DNA from: a virus
Strand: one strand, 5' to 3'
Virus record (IMG/VR): IMGVR_UViG_3300046734_000098
Coordinates: 1 to 49,207 of that record
Length of the DNA stretch: 49,207 nt
Shown here piece by piece: positions 21,327 to 30,898 of the stretch. The notes below the pieces were generated by a model. The model saw nothing but the letters and a program-made list of their open reading frames with translations. It did no database searches and was not told where the DNA came from. Made by a program: the position numbers and the translations under genes. The number at the start of each line of letters is the position of its first letter. The first letter of the stretch is position 1.

Positions 21327-22316
21327 ATGGCTTATAACCAATCAGATCAGTACTTTGAGCCGTCTACAGATACAGATGCGAACTTTGGCAACTCTGTAGC
21401 GGGTCAGACTAACTCGTACTTCCTTCCTGCTGTCTATTCCAAGAAGGTACTCAACTTCTTTCGGAAGTCTTCAGTAGCGGAAGCAATCACTAACACCGAC
21501 TATGCTGGTGAAATTACTGCTTACGGCGATACAGTACGTATCATCAAAGAGCCGGTAATCACCGTTTACCAATATGAGCGTGGTCAGGACGTAACTCAAA
21601 CTAAGTTGACCGATCAGGAAGTCAACCTCGTTGTCGATACGGCGAACGCATTCAAGTTCATCGTTGACGATATCGAAACTTCTATGTCTCATGTCAACTT
21701 TAAGGAAGTTGCATCTTCTTCAGCCGCTTACGCATTGCGTGATGCTTTTGATGAGGGTGTAATTGCCACTATGTTTGCTGGCGTTCCTGCGTCTTCTCCG
21801 AACCATATCCTTGGTTCTGATAACGCTACTGACTTGGCGGCTGGTACTTTCGACGGTACTGGTAACCTCGACATTGGCTACTCTTCTGGTGAGCATGATC
21901 CTATCGACGTACTTTCACACATGGCGCGTCTGCTTGATGAGCAGAACGTACCTGAAGAGGGTCGTTGGTTCCTTGCTAATCCTGAGTTCTATGAGCAACT
22001 TGTACAAAGTAGCTCTAAGCTCTTGAGCGTTGATTTCAATGCAGGCCAAGGCTCCATCCGTAATGGTTTGGTAAGCTCTGGTAAGTTGCGTGGTTTTGAT
22101 ATGTACAAGACCAACAACATTGCATCGACCTCTAACGCGGCTGGTAAGTGTCTTGCTGGACACATCTCATCCACCTGTACTGCACAGACTATTGTGAATA
22201 CAGAAGTGATTCGTGATCCGTCTAGCTTTGGTGATATCGTTCGCGGCCTGCACGTTTATGGTGCTAAGGTTCTGCGTGGCGAGTCAATTGTCTCTGCCTT
22301 CTACGGCATCGACTAA
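21327..22316 (+). CDS. major capsid protein
   Basis: 329 residues, HK97-fold size. YFLPAVYSKKVLNFFRKSSV (N-arm), TVRIIKEPVITVYQYERGQD (E-loop region), LVVDTANAFKFIVDDIE and a beta-rich end. Strong AGGAG site, GC and codon use more even than neighbours (many GGT, CGT, AAC), as expected of a highly expressed gene, and followed by a terminator. Confidence 0.93.
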   Translation: MAYNQSDQYFEPSTDTDANFGNSVAGQTNSYFLPAVYSKKVLNFFRKSSVAEAITNTDYAGEITAYGDTVRIIKEPVITVYQYERGQDVTQTKLTDQEVNLVVDTANAFKFIVDDIETSMSHVNFKEVASSSAAYALRDAFDEGVIATMFAGVPASSPNHILGSDNATDLAAGTFDGTGNLDIGYSSGEHDPIDVLSHMARLLDEQNVPEEGRWFLANPEFYEQLVQSSSKLLSVDFNAGQGSIRNGLVSSGKLRGFDMYKTNNIASTSNAAGKCLAGHISSTCTAQTIVNTEVIRDPSSFGDIVRGLHVYGAKVLRGESIVSAFYGID

Positions 22317-22323
22317 AACTAAT

Positions 22324-22353
22324 AGGGGGATGAAATACTCCCCCTTTTATTTT
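22324..22353 (+). terminator. rho-independent terminator after major capsid gene
   Basis: GGGGGA, 8-nt loop, TCCCCC followed by TTTTATTTT. Eight bases after the capsid stop; probably partial, since the arm continues. Confidence 0.85.
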
Positions 22354-22366
22354 CTGGAGATAAGTA

Positions 22367-22516
22367 ATGCCACAGATTGGAAGTGAACAACAGCCAATTA
22401 GAATGAGTCCTAAAAGAACAACTAAGGTAAGCGGTCAGTACCTTAAGTATGAAAACCGTAAAAAATACGAAGATAACTATGATCGTATTTTTAGAAAGAA
22501 GGAGAAGACTACATGA
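22367..22516 (+). CDS. small basic protein, 49 aa
   Basis: MPQIGSEQQPIRMSPKRTTK..., rich in Lys, Arg and Tyr. ATG at 22367 with GGAG 7 nt upstream. TGA overlaps the next ATG. First of four tightly packed small genes between capsid and tail genes; function unknown. Confidence 0.65.
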   Translation: MPQIGSEQQPIRMSPKRTTKVSGQYLKYENRKKYEDNYDRIFRKKEKTT

Positions 22517-22689
22517 AAGACAAGAAAATGTATGATCATGGTGGTCAAGCTAAAGCTGGACACAGCGGCAATATGTATGGGCGTAAGAAAAAAATGGGCG
22601 GCGGTCAAATGTATGCAAAAGGCGGTAGCGTTCAGCCTGTATACGGAAGCACTGTAGCAGATGCTATGCCTAAAGCTGGAGCAAACTAA
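22513..22689 (+). CDS. KGG-motif small protein, 58 aa
   Basis: MKDKKMYDHGGQAKAGHSGN..., with GGGQMYAKGGSV. Gly/Lys/Met/Tyr-rich, like the short YAKGGK-type proteins of marine phages. ATGA overlap upstream and TAATG overlap downstream. Possibly a minor virion component; unproven. Confidence 0.65.
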   Translation: MKDKKMYDHGGQAKAGHSGNMYGRKKKMGGGQMYAKGGSVQPVYGSTVADAMPKAGAN

Positions 22690-22853
22690 TGACTACTCAA
22701 GTTGAAAAACGCGAATACAAGTCTATCCAAGAAAAAGAGCGTATGTGTGCTGAGATGACAGAGAATCAGTTTCCTTATTTAAAGCAAGGAGATCAAAAGT
22801 ACCCAAAGCTCAGAAACGAACAGGAGAACCCTGATGAAAGTCGCCGCGCCTAA
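22689..22853 (+). CDS. hypothetical protein, 54 aa
   Basis: MTTQVEKREYKSIQEKERMC..., hydrophilic and helical, ends DESRRA. Start overlaps the previous stop (TAATG) and the 3' end overlaps the next gene by 20 nt. Not recognised. Confidence 0.6.
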   Translation: MTTQVEKREYKSIQEKERMCAEMTENQFPYLKQGDQKYPKLRNEQENPDESRRA

Positions 22854-22980
22854 AGGGTATCACTGGATGAAACAGTCTAAGGGTGGCTATAAACTTATGA
22901 AGCATACAGGTAAGTTTAAGCCCCACAAAGGCGCAACGCTAAACGCTAATTTTGAAATACAAAAGGTTCATAAAAAATAA
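22834..22980 (+). CDS. small basic protein, 48 aa
   Basis: MKVAAPKGYHWMKQSKGGYK..., with APKGYHWM and HTGKFKPHKGA. GGAG 7 nt upstream of the ATG at 22834. The PKG(Y/F)HWM start with a Gly/Lys body recurs in marine phages next to head-tail genes. Function unknown. Confidence 0.65.
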   Translation: MKVAAPKGYHWMKQSKGGYKLMKHTGKFKPHKGATLNANFEIQKVHKK

Positions 22981-23750
22981 TGGCGACTACATACCTACAG
23001 CTTACAAATGAATTACTAAGAGAAATGAACGAGGTTGTATTAACCTCTAGTAATTTTTCTTCTGCTATTGGTCTTCAAGCACACGCTCAAGATTGTGTCA
23101 ACAGAGCATACCTTGACATTGTTCTTGAAGAACCTCAGTGGCCTTTTCTTTCTGTAGGTGAAAGCGGCTCAACAGACCCGCTGTACGGTAATGTAACTGT
23201 AGAAACTGTTGCTAATCAACGCTGGTACGAAATCAAAGCCGCTAGTTCGTCTTTGGTGGATGATTACGGTTATGTAGATTGGGATGACTTTTATATGACT
23301 ACAGTAGGCGTATCAGGCGAAACAGCCCCCTACGTCAGTCAAAACCTAAAGTTTATAACCTTAGAAGAATGGAAAGACTATCATCGTGCTAAAGAAAATC
23401 AAGACGATGCTGGCGATGCTGATGGTGGTGAACCTCGCAGAGTTTTTCGTAGTAGCGATGGGCGTAATTTTGGATTAAGTCCTATACCTGACAAAGTATA
23501 TAAAGTTCATTTTTTTGCTTTTAATCAGCCTACACAACTATCAGCGCATGGCGATACAATTGTATTCCCTGATATTTACAAAACTGTTTTACTTGCACGA
23601 GCTAGGTATTATGTGCATCAGTTTAAAGAAAATATTCAGCCAGCCGCACTAGCCTTAGAAGAATATCGTAGAGGCTTACGACTTATGAAGAATGCTCTAA
23701 TGTTCCCAGCACCTAAGTACATCAAAGATGATCGCATGAGGCTTGTCTAA
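22980..23750 (+). CDS. head-tail adaptor / tail tubular protein A-like
   Basis: 256 residues. TYLQLTNELLREMNEVVL, then AHAQDCVNRAYLDIVLEEP and QWPFL match the N-terminus of T7 gp11-like tail tubular and P22-like adaptor proteins of marine podoviruses. It should form the ring below the portal. It overlaps its neighbours by one base on both sides (TAATG), with the nozzle-type protein next. Confidence 0.75.
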   Translation: MATTYLQLTNELLREMNEVVLTSSNFSSAIGLQAHAQDCVNRAYLDIVLEEPQWPFLSVGESGSTDPLYGNVTVETVANQRWYEIKAASSSLVDDYGYVDWDDFYMTTVGVSGETAPYVSQNLKFITLEEWKDYHRAKENQDDAGDADGGEPRRVFRSSDGRNFGLSPIPDKVYKVHFFAFNQPTQLSAHGDTIVFPDIYKTVLLARARYYVHQFKENIQPAALALEEYRRGLRLMKNALMFPAPKYIKDDRMRLV

Positions 23751-25360
23751 TGTCTCAGGCTTTTGGGTTTTCATGTAAAGGTGGACTTAACACAAACTTA
23801 AACTCTATTGAGGTATTAGGTCAACCGGGTTTTGCCAAAGTACTAGAAAACTTTGAGGTTGATCCTGATGGTGGCTATCGCCGTGTAAATGGCTTTACAG
23901 CCTACGGTGGTGGTTCTTCTGCACAACCTAATAGCTCTAATCCTATTTTAGGTATGGCGGCATATGGTGATGGCGTTATTGTTTGCTCTGGCACTGATAT
24001 ATTTTTTAGTAACAACGGCACAAGCTGGTTACAAATAAACAGGGATAGTGTTTCAGGTAGTGGCGACAACCACACAACATTTACAGGCCGCTCAGTTCTT
24101 ACACGCTCTACTCAAGGTCAATGCACATTTGCTTTGTTTGAAGGCGCTGACTTTGATTATGGCGAGATAGTAATCGCTGACGGAAGCAATAAACCATTTT
24201 TATTTAGAATGGAAGGCACAGGCGGTGCAGTTAGTTCAAGAACTTTCTTTGCGTCTGAAATTACTGTTACAGGAACTAAAGGCGTAAAGTATGTAACGGT
24301 TCACGATCATCACTTAATTGCCGCTGGAGTAGAAGATAATTTAAACACTGTGTTTTATAGTGTCTATAATGACATTGATGACTTTAGTGGTAGTGGTTCT
24401 GGTTCTGTAGCTATAACAGATCAAGTACAGGGCGTCAAGAGCTTCCGTGAAAACTTAATTGTTTTTTCTAAAAATAGTATTCAAAAACTTATCAACATTA
24501 ATGATAGCTCAAATATTCGCATAGATCCAATTACAGAAAATGTAGGTTGTTTATCGCATTACTCTATTCAAGAGGTAGGAGGTGATCTAGTCTTTTTAGC
24601 ACCAGACGGTATCCGCACTATTGCTGGTACAGCCCGTATTGGTGACGTTGAGTTAAGTTCTGTATCTCGACAGATACAAGATATTATAAGTTCTTTAGCA
24701 TCACGCGCAGGACAGTTTGTTATTACAAGTGCTGTGCTTCGATCTAAATCTCAATATCGTTTATTTTATTCTACGACCTCTCAAGAACCCGGAGTAGCGA
24801 AAGGCGTTATAGGAACATTTACAGGTCAGGGGTTTGAGTGGTCAGAAACTTTAGGGATACAAGCATTAGGCATCACATCAGACTTTAATAAAGATGTAGT
24901 AGAAGTTGCTTTTCATGGTGACAAAGATGGATACGTTTATAATCATGATACAGGCGACTCATTTATACATGACGGTAGTGAAGCTAATATCTTAGCGACT
25001 TATGAAACACCTGACATTGATTGTGGAGATATAGGAACACGTAAAACTTTAAAATATATTCGCACATCGTTTTCACCTGAAGGGACATTACAGCCAGTTT
25101 TAAGGTTGCGGTATGATTACAAAGATTTAGACATACCACAGCCTTCAGATATAACACTATCAACTATACCTCTTCCGGGGACATTTGGTGATGCTGTTTT
25201 TGGCGTGGCTTCATTTGGGGCGGGATCTGATCCTATGTTCCGACAAACAGTTACAGGCAGTGGCAACACATTCAGTATACGCCTACGATCAAACGATACA
25301 AGTAGCCCGTATGGTGTAAATGGTTTTTATATAGATTATATGCCATCAGGTAGGAGATAA
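23750..25360 (+). CDS. tail nozzle / tail tubular protein B-like
   Basis: 536 residues, nearly all beta. N-terminus GFSCKGGLNTNLNSIEVLGQ then PGFAKVLENFEVDPDGGYRR, typical of phage tail nozzle proteins with a propeller-like body. Repeated blade-like segments follow (YVTVHDHHLIAAG, VQGVKSFRENLIVFSK, DLVFLAPDGIRTIAG). Position directly after the adaptor supports a role as the distal tail tube. Confidence 0.75.
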   Translation: MSQAFGFSCKGGLNTNLNSIEVLGQPGFAKVLENFEVDPDGGYRRVNGFTAYGGGSSAQPNSSNPILGMAAYGDGVIVCSGTDIFFSNNGTSWLQINRDSVSGSGDNHTTFTGRSVLTRSTQGQCTFALFEGADFDYGEIVIADGSNKPFLFRMEGTGGAVSSRTFFASEITVTGTKGVKYVTVHDHHLIAAGVEDNLNTVFYSVYNDIDDFSGSGSGSVAITDQVQGVKSFRENLIVFSKNSIQKLININDSSNIRIDPITENVGCLSHYSIQEVGGDLVFLAPDGIRTIAGTARIGDVELSSVSRQIQDIISSLASRAGQFVITSAVLRSKSQYRLFYSTTSQEPGVAKGVIGTFTGQGFEWSETLGIQALGITSDFNKDVVEVAFHGDKDGYVYNHDTGDSFIHDGSEANILATYETPDIDCGDIGTRKTLKYIRTSFSPEGTLQPVLRLRYDYKDLDIPQPSDITLSTIPLPGTFGDAVFGVASFGAGSDPMFRQTVTGSGNTFSIRLRSNDTSSPYGVNGFYIDYMPSGRR

Positions 25361-25362
25361 TA

Positions 25363-27237
25363 ATGGCCCAAAGTTATACACGACAAAGTACATTTTCAGA
25401 TGGCGATACAATTACTGCCGCGTTGTTTAATAACGAATATAATCAGCTTCTCAATGCTTTTGCATACTCTAGTTCATCTGCATCTTCCACAGGCCATAGA
25501 CATGATGGCACTGCTGGAGAAGGCGGCAATGTCCCCACCATTGGTGATTTAGATTTTTTAAATAAAATTACAGTCGATGGTTCAAATAACCGCATAGGTT
25601 TTTTTGTAGAGGTTTCTAGCAGTGCAGTAGAACAAATTCGTGTTCAAGATGGTGCAGTAGTTCCTGTAACAGATGATGATATTGATTTAGGAACAGCCTC
25701 TCTTGAGTTTAAAGATTTGTACATAGATGGTACGGCTTATGTAGACGCAATTAATTTTAACGGAACTGCTATTACATCGACTGCCGCAGAACTTAATATT
25801 CTTGATGGTGTAACAGCCACAGCAACTGAATTAAACATAATAGACGGCGACACAGCCGCTACAGCTACAACGCTTGCTGATGCTGATCGTGTTATTGTAA
25901 ATGACAACGGCACAATGAAACAGGTAGCTCTTACAGACTTTGAAACATATTTTGAGTCTGCAATTGATACAATCAGTGGTAACCTAACTATTACAGGCGA
26001 TCTTACTATTAGCGGTGATGATCTTGTAATGGCTACAAATACTTCTGGTCATCTTCTTATTGCTGATGGAACAAACTTTAATCCTACAGCCGTAGGAGAT
26101 CTTTCAGAAATATCTACAATTGCAAATGATGATGTTCTCTTGGCTGTAGATACTTCTGGTGGTGGGCTAAAGAAAGTTACTAGGGCCACATTAACAGCAG
26201 GCATTTTGTCTGGTTCAGAAATTTCAAATGTTGTTGAAGATACTACACCACAGCTAGGCGGTAGTCTTGATGTAAATGGTCAAGATATTGTTAGTGTATC
26301 AAACGGTAATATAACCATTACCCCTAACGGTACAGGTCTTGTAAGGCTTGATGGTAATGTAGATATTCAGTCTGGTGAAATTGTTCTTAAAAATTCTGGC
26401 TCTGTATCAAACATTAAGTTTTATTGTGAGTCTAGTAACGCCCATTACACTCAGCTTCAATCAGCCGCACACGCTGATTACAGTGGAAATGTAACTTTAA
26501 CACTTCCAGCGGCTACTGATACTTTAGTAGGTCGTGCAACAACAGACACACTAACTAATAAAAGACTTACATCTCCTAAACTCAACGAAGATGTAGCTAT
26601 TAGTGCAACAGCTACTGAGCTAAATGTTCTTGATGGTATTACTAGTACTACAGCCGAACTTAATATTTTAGACGGTGTTACCAGTACTGCGGCAGAGTTA
26701 AATATCCTTGATGGGGTTACATCAACTGCCGCAGAGTTAAATATTCTTGATGGCGTTACCAGTACTGCCGCAGAACTAAATATTTTGGATGGTGTTACAG
26801 CCACTACAGCAGAGATTAACTACTTAGATATTGCTACGCTTGGATTAACAGCGGCATCTAAGGCGGTAACAGCAGATGCCAACGGCGTAGTGACGTTTGA
26901 CAACGGGACGATTGACGAGTCTACGACAATTACGTCTAGCTCTAACGCGGCAACAATTAACCTCCGCGATGGCAATGTGTTTGAGCATGATCTTACAGAA
27001 AATGTGACTTACACGTTTAGCAACCCTGCCGCGTCTGGTAGGGCGTCAGCTTTTGTGCTAAAGGTAATTCAAGACAGTTCCGCAAGGACAATTACTTGGC
27101 CGGGAAGCGTTGATTGGGCGGCGGCTACAGCGCCAACGCTAACGGCAACCAACAACGGTGTTGATGTGTTTGTGTTCTTCACGATTGACGGTGGAACGAC
27201 TTATTACGGATTTACCGCTGGACAGGCGTTAGGCTAA
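25363..27237 (+). CDS. tail fibre/spike protein with 13-residue repeats
   Basis: 624 residues. N-terminus (SYTRQSTFSDGDTITAALFN) is a virion-attachment type domain. Repeats of (S/A)TxAELNILDGVT occur twice at 25777-25854 and six times at 26605-26838. The C-terminus (STITSSSNAATINL-like, then VTYTFSNPAASGRASAFVLK) is shared by many marine phage fibres. Likely trimeric and host-contacting. From about 26850 the DNA becomes richer in GC, suggesting a replaced C-terminal module. Confidence 0.8.
   Translation: MAQSYTRQSTFSDGDTITAALFNNEYNQLLNAFAYSSSSASSTGHRHDGTAGEGGNVPTIGDLDFLNKITVDGSNNRIGFFVEVSSSAVEQIRVQDGAVVPVTDDDIDLGTASLEFKDLYIDGTAYVDAINFNGTAITSTAAELNILDGVTATATELNIIDGDTAATATTLADADRVIVNDNGTMKQVALTDFETYFESAIDTISGNLTITGDLTISGDDLVMATNTSGHLLIADGTNFNPTAVGDLSEISTIANDDVLLAVDTSGGGLKKVTRATLTAGILSGSEISNVVEDTTPQLGGSLDVNGQDIVSVSNGNITITPNGTGLVRLDGNVDIQSGEIVLKNSGSVSNIKFYCESSNAHYTQLQSAAHADYSGNVTLTLPAATDTLVGRATTDTLTNKRLTSPKLNEDVAISATATELNVLDGITSTTAELNILDGVTSTAAELNILDGVTSTAAELNILDGVTSTAAELNILDGVTATTAEINYLDIATLGLTAASKAVTADANGVVTFDNGTIDESTTITSSSNAATINLRDGNVFEHDLTENVTYTFSNPAASGRASAFVLKVIQDSSARTITWPGSVDWAAATAPTLTATNNGVDVFVFFTIDGGTTYYGFTAGQALG
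25777..25854 (+). repeat. two copies of the 39-bp fibre repeat
   Basis: Encodes STAAELNILDGVT then ATATELNIIDGDT in frame. Confidence 0.85.
26605..26838 (+). repeat. six tandem copies of the 39-bp fibre repeat
   Basis: In-frame tandem copies encoding xTxAELNILDGVT with small changes; the last copy is divergent (ATTAEINYLDIAT). Confidence 0.9.
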
Positions 27238-29909
27238 TGAGTAATGCGGCTAACAAGTTACTTTTAGCGGCGGCGGGCAATGCGGGCGATGACCCCGTTT
27301 ACGTTGAGGATGTGTTTTCTACGTTTTTGTACACAGGCAATGCCTCTGGTAGGGGCATTCCAAACGGTATAAATCTTGGTAATTTTGGCGTAGGAACAAG
27401 CACAGAGTTTGATGGGACGAATGATTATCTGACTAAATCTTTTGACGATGATGCTTTTGGGTCTGGCTCAAAAACATTTACATTCAGTGCTTGGTTTTTC
27501 TGGTCTGGAAATGAGTCTCAAACAATATTTCAATATCCAACTTTTTTTGTCAGTTGCAATCAGCCCTCCGGTAACGTGCTAACAATTTCAGGTTATAGCA
27601 ATAGTTATTCAACAATTTTAGGTTATCAAACAAGTGCGGCGCTTGTTAAAGATTCATGGAACCATGTTTTAGTTAGTATGGATTTAAGTAATTCGTCAAA
27701 CCGTCACGTTTATATAAATGACGTTTCTGACAGTGGTACTTACCCCAACTACTCCGATACAAATATTGGGTTTGATGTGGGGGGTACGGCTACAATAAGC
27801 AGTGCGAGCGCAAAGTTTGATGGCCGATTCGCCCATATCTACCTTGATTACACCTACCGTGACTTTTCAGTAGAATCTAACCGCCGCAACTTTATTGACG
27901 CTAATGGCGGCTCTACCTCTGTTTCCACCCTGACAGCCCTTAGCCCGCCACTGTATTTGCCAATGACCGATGCTTATGCAGTAGGCAAAAATGTAGGATC
28001 GCTTGGAGATTTTTCTGCTGTTGGCTCACCTACAATCGTGCAATCTGGTACTGAGTACGTTGCAGATAGTGGCAAAGGCGGGATGGTTTGGATCAAAGCT
28101 AGGACTAAGGATGACTATTGGCGTCTTTATGACTCTGAAAGAGCATCAATTAACGCCGCTAGTTTTGCGAAGCCCGCACTCATAACAAATACAACTGGAG
28201 CTAACGCAAATTATCAAGACGGGGTGGTAAGGTTTGACTTTGATGGTTTTTTAATCGATGATAAATCAGGCACGGGCTCTTATAATATAGTTAATACGAA
28301 TAACGAAGACTATCTTTCTTGGACATTCCGTAAGCAAGAAGGGTTTTTTGATGTTGTAACGTATACGGGTGATGGAAATGCTGGTCGCACTGTAAACCAT
28401 AATCTAGGCAGTGTTCCGGGTTTTATGATTGTAAAAAAACTAAACTCAACTAGTGATTTTACTACTTATCATAGAAGTATGGGAGCTACAAAGTACGCCC
28501 CGCTTAATGACACAGACGCCTATGGTGCTGGTTCAGCCATTTGGAACAACACAGCACCTACGTCAACACAATTTACAGTTGGCGACAACAGCAGGATGAA
28601 TAACAATGGCGACACATACGTAGCCTACCTATTCGCCCACGACGAACAAGACTTTGGCGAAGACTCTGACGAGGCCATTATTAAGTGTGATAGTTACACA
28701 GGTAACGGAAGCACAACATCAAATGATATAGATGTAGGTTTTGAGCCTCAGTGGGTATTAATAAAAAACACCACCTCAAATAACCAGTGGTACGTTTTTG
28801 ATGTTATGCGCGGAATTGTTTCTGAGCCGGGAGGAGATGCCTATGTCTTAGCAAACGATAATGGAGTAGAAGTAAGTAGTGAAAACTATATAGATATTCT
28901 TCCAAACGGCTTTTCATTAAGAGATGACAATGCCACTGTTAATGCCAACGGTTCCACCTACATCTACGTAGCCATCCGCAGACCCCACAAGCCAGCATCA
29001 GAGCTTGCGGCTACTGATTTGTTTAAGGTCAACAATCCTGACACTGCTGGCGATGATGCCTTTGAATCCGGTTTCCCTGTCGATATGGCGATACGGAGGT
29101 TTGTGAATGTATCTGACGGGCCGTATCTGGCCGCTCGTTTAAGTGGGCCAGAGTATATGCTTACGTCTGGCAAGGCTTCAAAAGTGAGCGATGCCTCTTC
29201 TGTATTTGACAACAATGAAGGATGGGCGAGTGGGTGGAGTAGTAACACTAATCATTTTTCATGGATGTGGAAACGCGCACCGGGGTTTTTTGATGTTGTG
29301 GCTTATACGGGTACAGGAGGTTCTGTTTGGCATAATCATAACTTAGGCGTGGTTCCTGAGATGATTATTTGTAAAGGTAGGGATATCGCTGAATACTGGA
29401 ATGTCTTTACCACAGCAGGAGGAACTTCATCTCGCTTACATCTTGATGAAGGTAACGAGTACATAACAAATGATGCGAATCAATTTTTTCCAAGCCTTCC
29501 AACAGCTACTCAGTTTAGGATTGGTCAAAATAATGAAATCGGCGGTTCGGGCTACAACTATATGGCTTATTTATTTGCATCAGTAGCTGGCATTTCAAAG
29601 CTAGGAACTTATACAGGAACAGGGTCGGCTCAAGATATTGACTGTGGGTTTAGTGCTGGCGCTAGGTTTGTAATGATTAAACGTGTAGATGTTGCTGGTT
29701 ACTGGATCGTATGGGATTCTGTGCGTGGAATTGTCGCAGGAAACGACCCATATCTGTTTTTTAACACAACAGCGGCACAAGTTACAAACACAGACTATAT
29801 AGACCCGCTTTCTAGCGGTTTTACTATTACATCATCAGCGCCAACAGATAACAGTGATGGTTCAATGAACAAATCTGGTGGTACGTACTTTTTCTACGCA
29901 ATAGCATAG
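27237..29909 (+). CDS. tail fibre/receptor-binding protein with LamG-like and DUF7483-like repeats
   Basis: 890 residues. Residues about 55-220 (TEFDGTNDYLTKSFDDD, FTFSAWFFWSG, WNHVLVSMDL) are a concanavalin A/LamG-like domain. The remainder holds repeated modules with G(F/Y)FDVV(T/A)YTG, HNLG(S/V)VP and WxVFD-type lines, as in DUF7483 repeats of marine phages, seen at least three times. Likely the sugar-binding host-range protein. The start overlaps the first fibre gene stop (TAATGA). Confidence 0.75.
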   Translation: MSNAANKLLLAAAGNAGDDPVYVEDVFSTFLYTGNASGRGIPNGINLGNFGVGTSTEFDGTNDYLTKSFDDDAFGSGSKTFTFSAWFFWSGNESQTIFQYPTFFVSCNQPSGNVLTISGYSNSYSTILGYQTSAALVKDSWNHVLVSMDLSNSSNRHVYINDVSDSGTYPNYSDTNIGFDVGGTATISSASAKFDGRFAHIYLDYTYRDFSVESNRRNFIDANGGSTSVSTLTALSPPLYLPMTDAYAVGKNVGSLGDFSAVGSPTIVQSGTEYVADSGKGGMVWIKARTKDDYWRLYDSERASINAASFAKPALITNTTGANANYQDGVVRFDFDGFLIDDKSGTGSYNIVNTNNEDYLSWTFRKQEGFFDVVTYTGDGNAGRTVNHNLGSVPGFMIVKKLNSTSDFTTYHRSMGATKYAPLNDTDAYGAGSAIWNNTAPTSTQFTVGDNSRMNNNGDTYVAYLFAHDEQDFGEDSDEAIIKCDSYTGNGSTTSNDIDVGFEPQWVLIKNTTSNNQWYVFDVMRGIVSEPGGDAYVLANDNGVEVSSENYIDILPNGFSLRDDNATVNANGSTYIYVAIRRPHKPASELAATDLFKVNNPDTAGDDAFESGFPVDMAIRRFVNVSDGPYLAARLSGPEYMLTSGKASKVSDASSVFDNNEGWASGWSSNTNHFSWMWKRAPGFFDVVAYTGTGGSVWHNHNLGVVPEMIICKGRDIAEYWNVFTTAGGTSSRLHLDEGNEYITNDANQFFPSLPTATQFRIGQNNEIGGSGYNYMAYLFASVAGISKLGTYTGTGSAQDIDCGFSAGARFVMIKRVDVAGYWIVWDSVRGIVAGNDPYLFFNTTAAQVTNTDYIDPLSSGFTITSSAPTDNSDGSMNKSGGTYFFYAIA

Positions 29910-29920
29910 GGGAATCAACT

Positions 29921-30421
29921 ATGTCCGAATATCGCATCAGATCAACGGGGGAGGTCAAAACTCAAGGCCAAATCCGAAGCGACAACTCAAATGTGTCATT
30001 ACCAAAAGTCTGGAATGACAACGTAAACGAAACACTTGGTATTGATCCTATATTGATATCACCAGCACCGGCCCCGTCTGCCGACTTTAAAATAGTTGTA
30101 CGCAATGGCGTAGAACAAGACGCCAACGGCAATTGGGTGCAGGCTTGGACAGAGCGTGAGATGTTTACTGAGTACACAGACGATGAAGGCAACACTGTCA
30201 CTGTGCAGGCTCAGAAGGACGCTAAGACTGCGGCTGACAATGCTTCTTTAGCCGCCACAGAACGCTCTACACGGGACGAACTGTTAAAGGCTACAGACCA
30301 CTACGGGTTGTCTGATGTAACCATGTCAGCAGATATGGCGACTTACAGACAGGCTCTACGAGACGTACCACAGCAAGAAGGTTTCCCCGGAAATATTACA
30401 TGGCCTACAAAGCCAGAGTAA
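29921..30421 (+). CDS. tail fibre assembly chaperone-like protein
   Basis: 166 residues. The C-terminal part (RDELLKATDHYGLSDVTMS, then YRQALRDVPQQEGFPGNITW ending PTKPE) matches the tail-assembly chaperone type protein usually found after fibre genes. The N-terminus is shorter and variable (EYRIRSTGEVKTQGQIRS). Probably helps fold or attach the fibre. Confidence 0.7.
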   Translation: MSEYRIRSTGEVKTQGQIRSDNSNVSLPKVWNDNVNETLGIDPILISPAPAPSADFKIVVRNGVEQDANGNWVQAWTEREMFTEYTDDEGNTVTVQAQKDAKTAADNASLAATERSTRDELLKATDHYGLSDVTMSADMATYRQALRDVPQQEGFPGNITWPTKPE

Positions 30422-30424
30422 AAT

Positions 30425-30898
30425 ATGGACCCCATATCTTTGGTAGCAATGGCGTCTACTACGTTCAAGGGCGTACAGGTTCTTGTATCTAAAGGCGCTG
30501 AAATTGAACACGTAGCACAAAAGCTAGGTCACTGGTACGGCTTAGTTTCTGACATAAAAGAAGCTGAAAAAGAAGCAGAAAACCCACCATTATTTAAAAA
30601 GATGTTTGATGGTGGTTCAGTAGAGGAACAAGCACTTAATGCTGTTATTGCTAAAAAGAAAATAGAAGAACAAGAAAAGCAAGTAAGAGAATTAATTACT
30701 TGGGCTTATGGTAAAGAAACTTACAAAGAAATGATGCAAATGCGTCGAGACATACGAGCTAAAAGAGAACGTATGATTTATAAACAAAGACGTAGACAAA
30801 GAAGAATGTTAGATGTATCAGCCATTATTGTAGGGTTGATGGTAGCTGGCGGTATCCTTATGGGAACCGTTAGTTTTATTCAAGCTTTTGGGAGATAG
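30425..30898 (+). CDS. membrane-anchored protein of the lysis region, 157 aa
   Basis: Soluble helical body (LGHWYGLVSDIKEAEKEAEN, FKKMFDGGSVEEQALN), a strongly basic segment (RRDIRAKRERMIYKQRRRQ), then one C-terminal transmembrane helix (IIVGLMVAGGILMGTVSFI). The family recurs in marine podovirus lysis/internal regions with no proven role. Topology would place the basic body in the cytoplasm. Confidence 0.65.
   Translation: MDPISLVAMASTTFKGVQVLVSKGAEIEHVAQKLGHWYGLVSDIKEAEKEAENPPLFKKMFDGGSVEEQALNAVIAKKKIEEQEKQVRELITWAYGKETYKEMMQMRRDIRAKRERMIYKQRRRQRRMLDVSAIIVGLMVAGGILMGTVSFIQAFGR

Noticed and set aside
26605-26838. CRISPR-like or minisatellite array
   Set aside because: The 39-bp units are in frame and encode a known style of tail fibre repeat.
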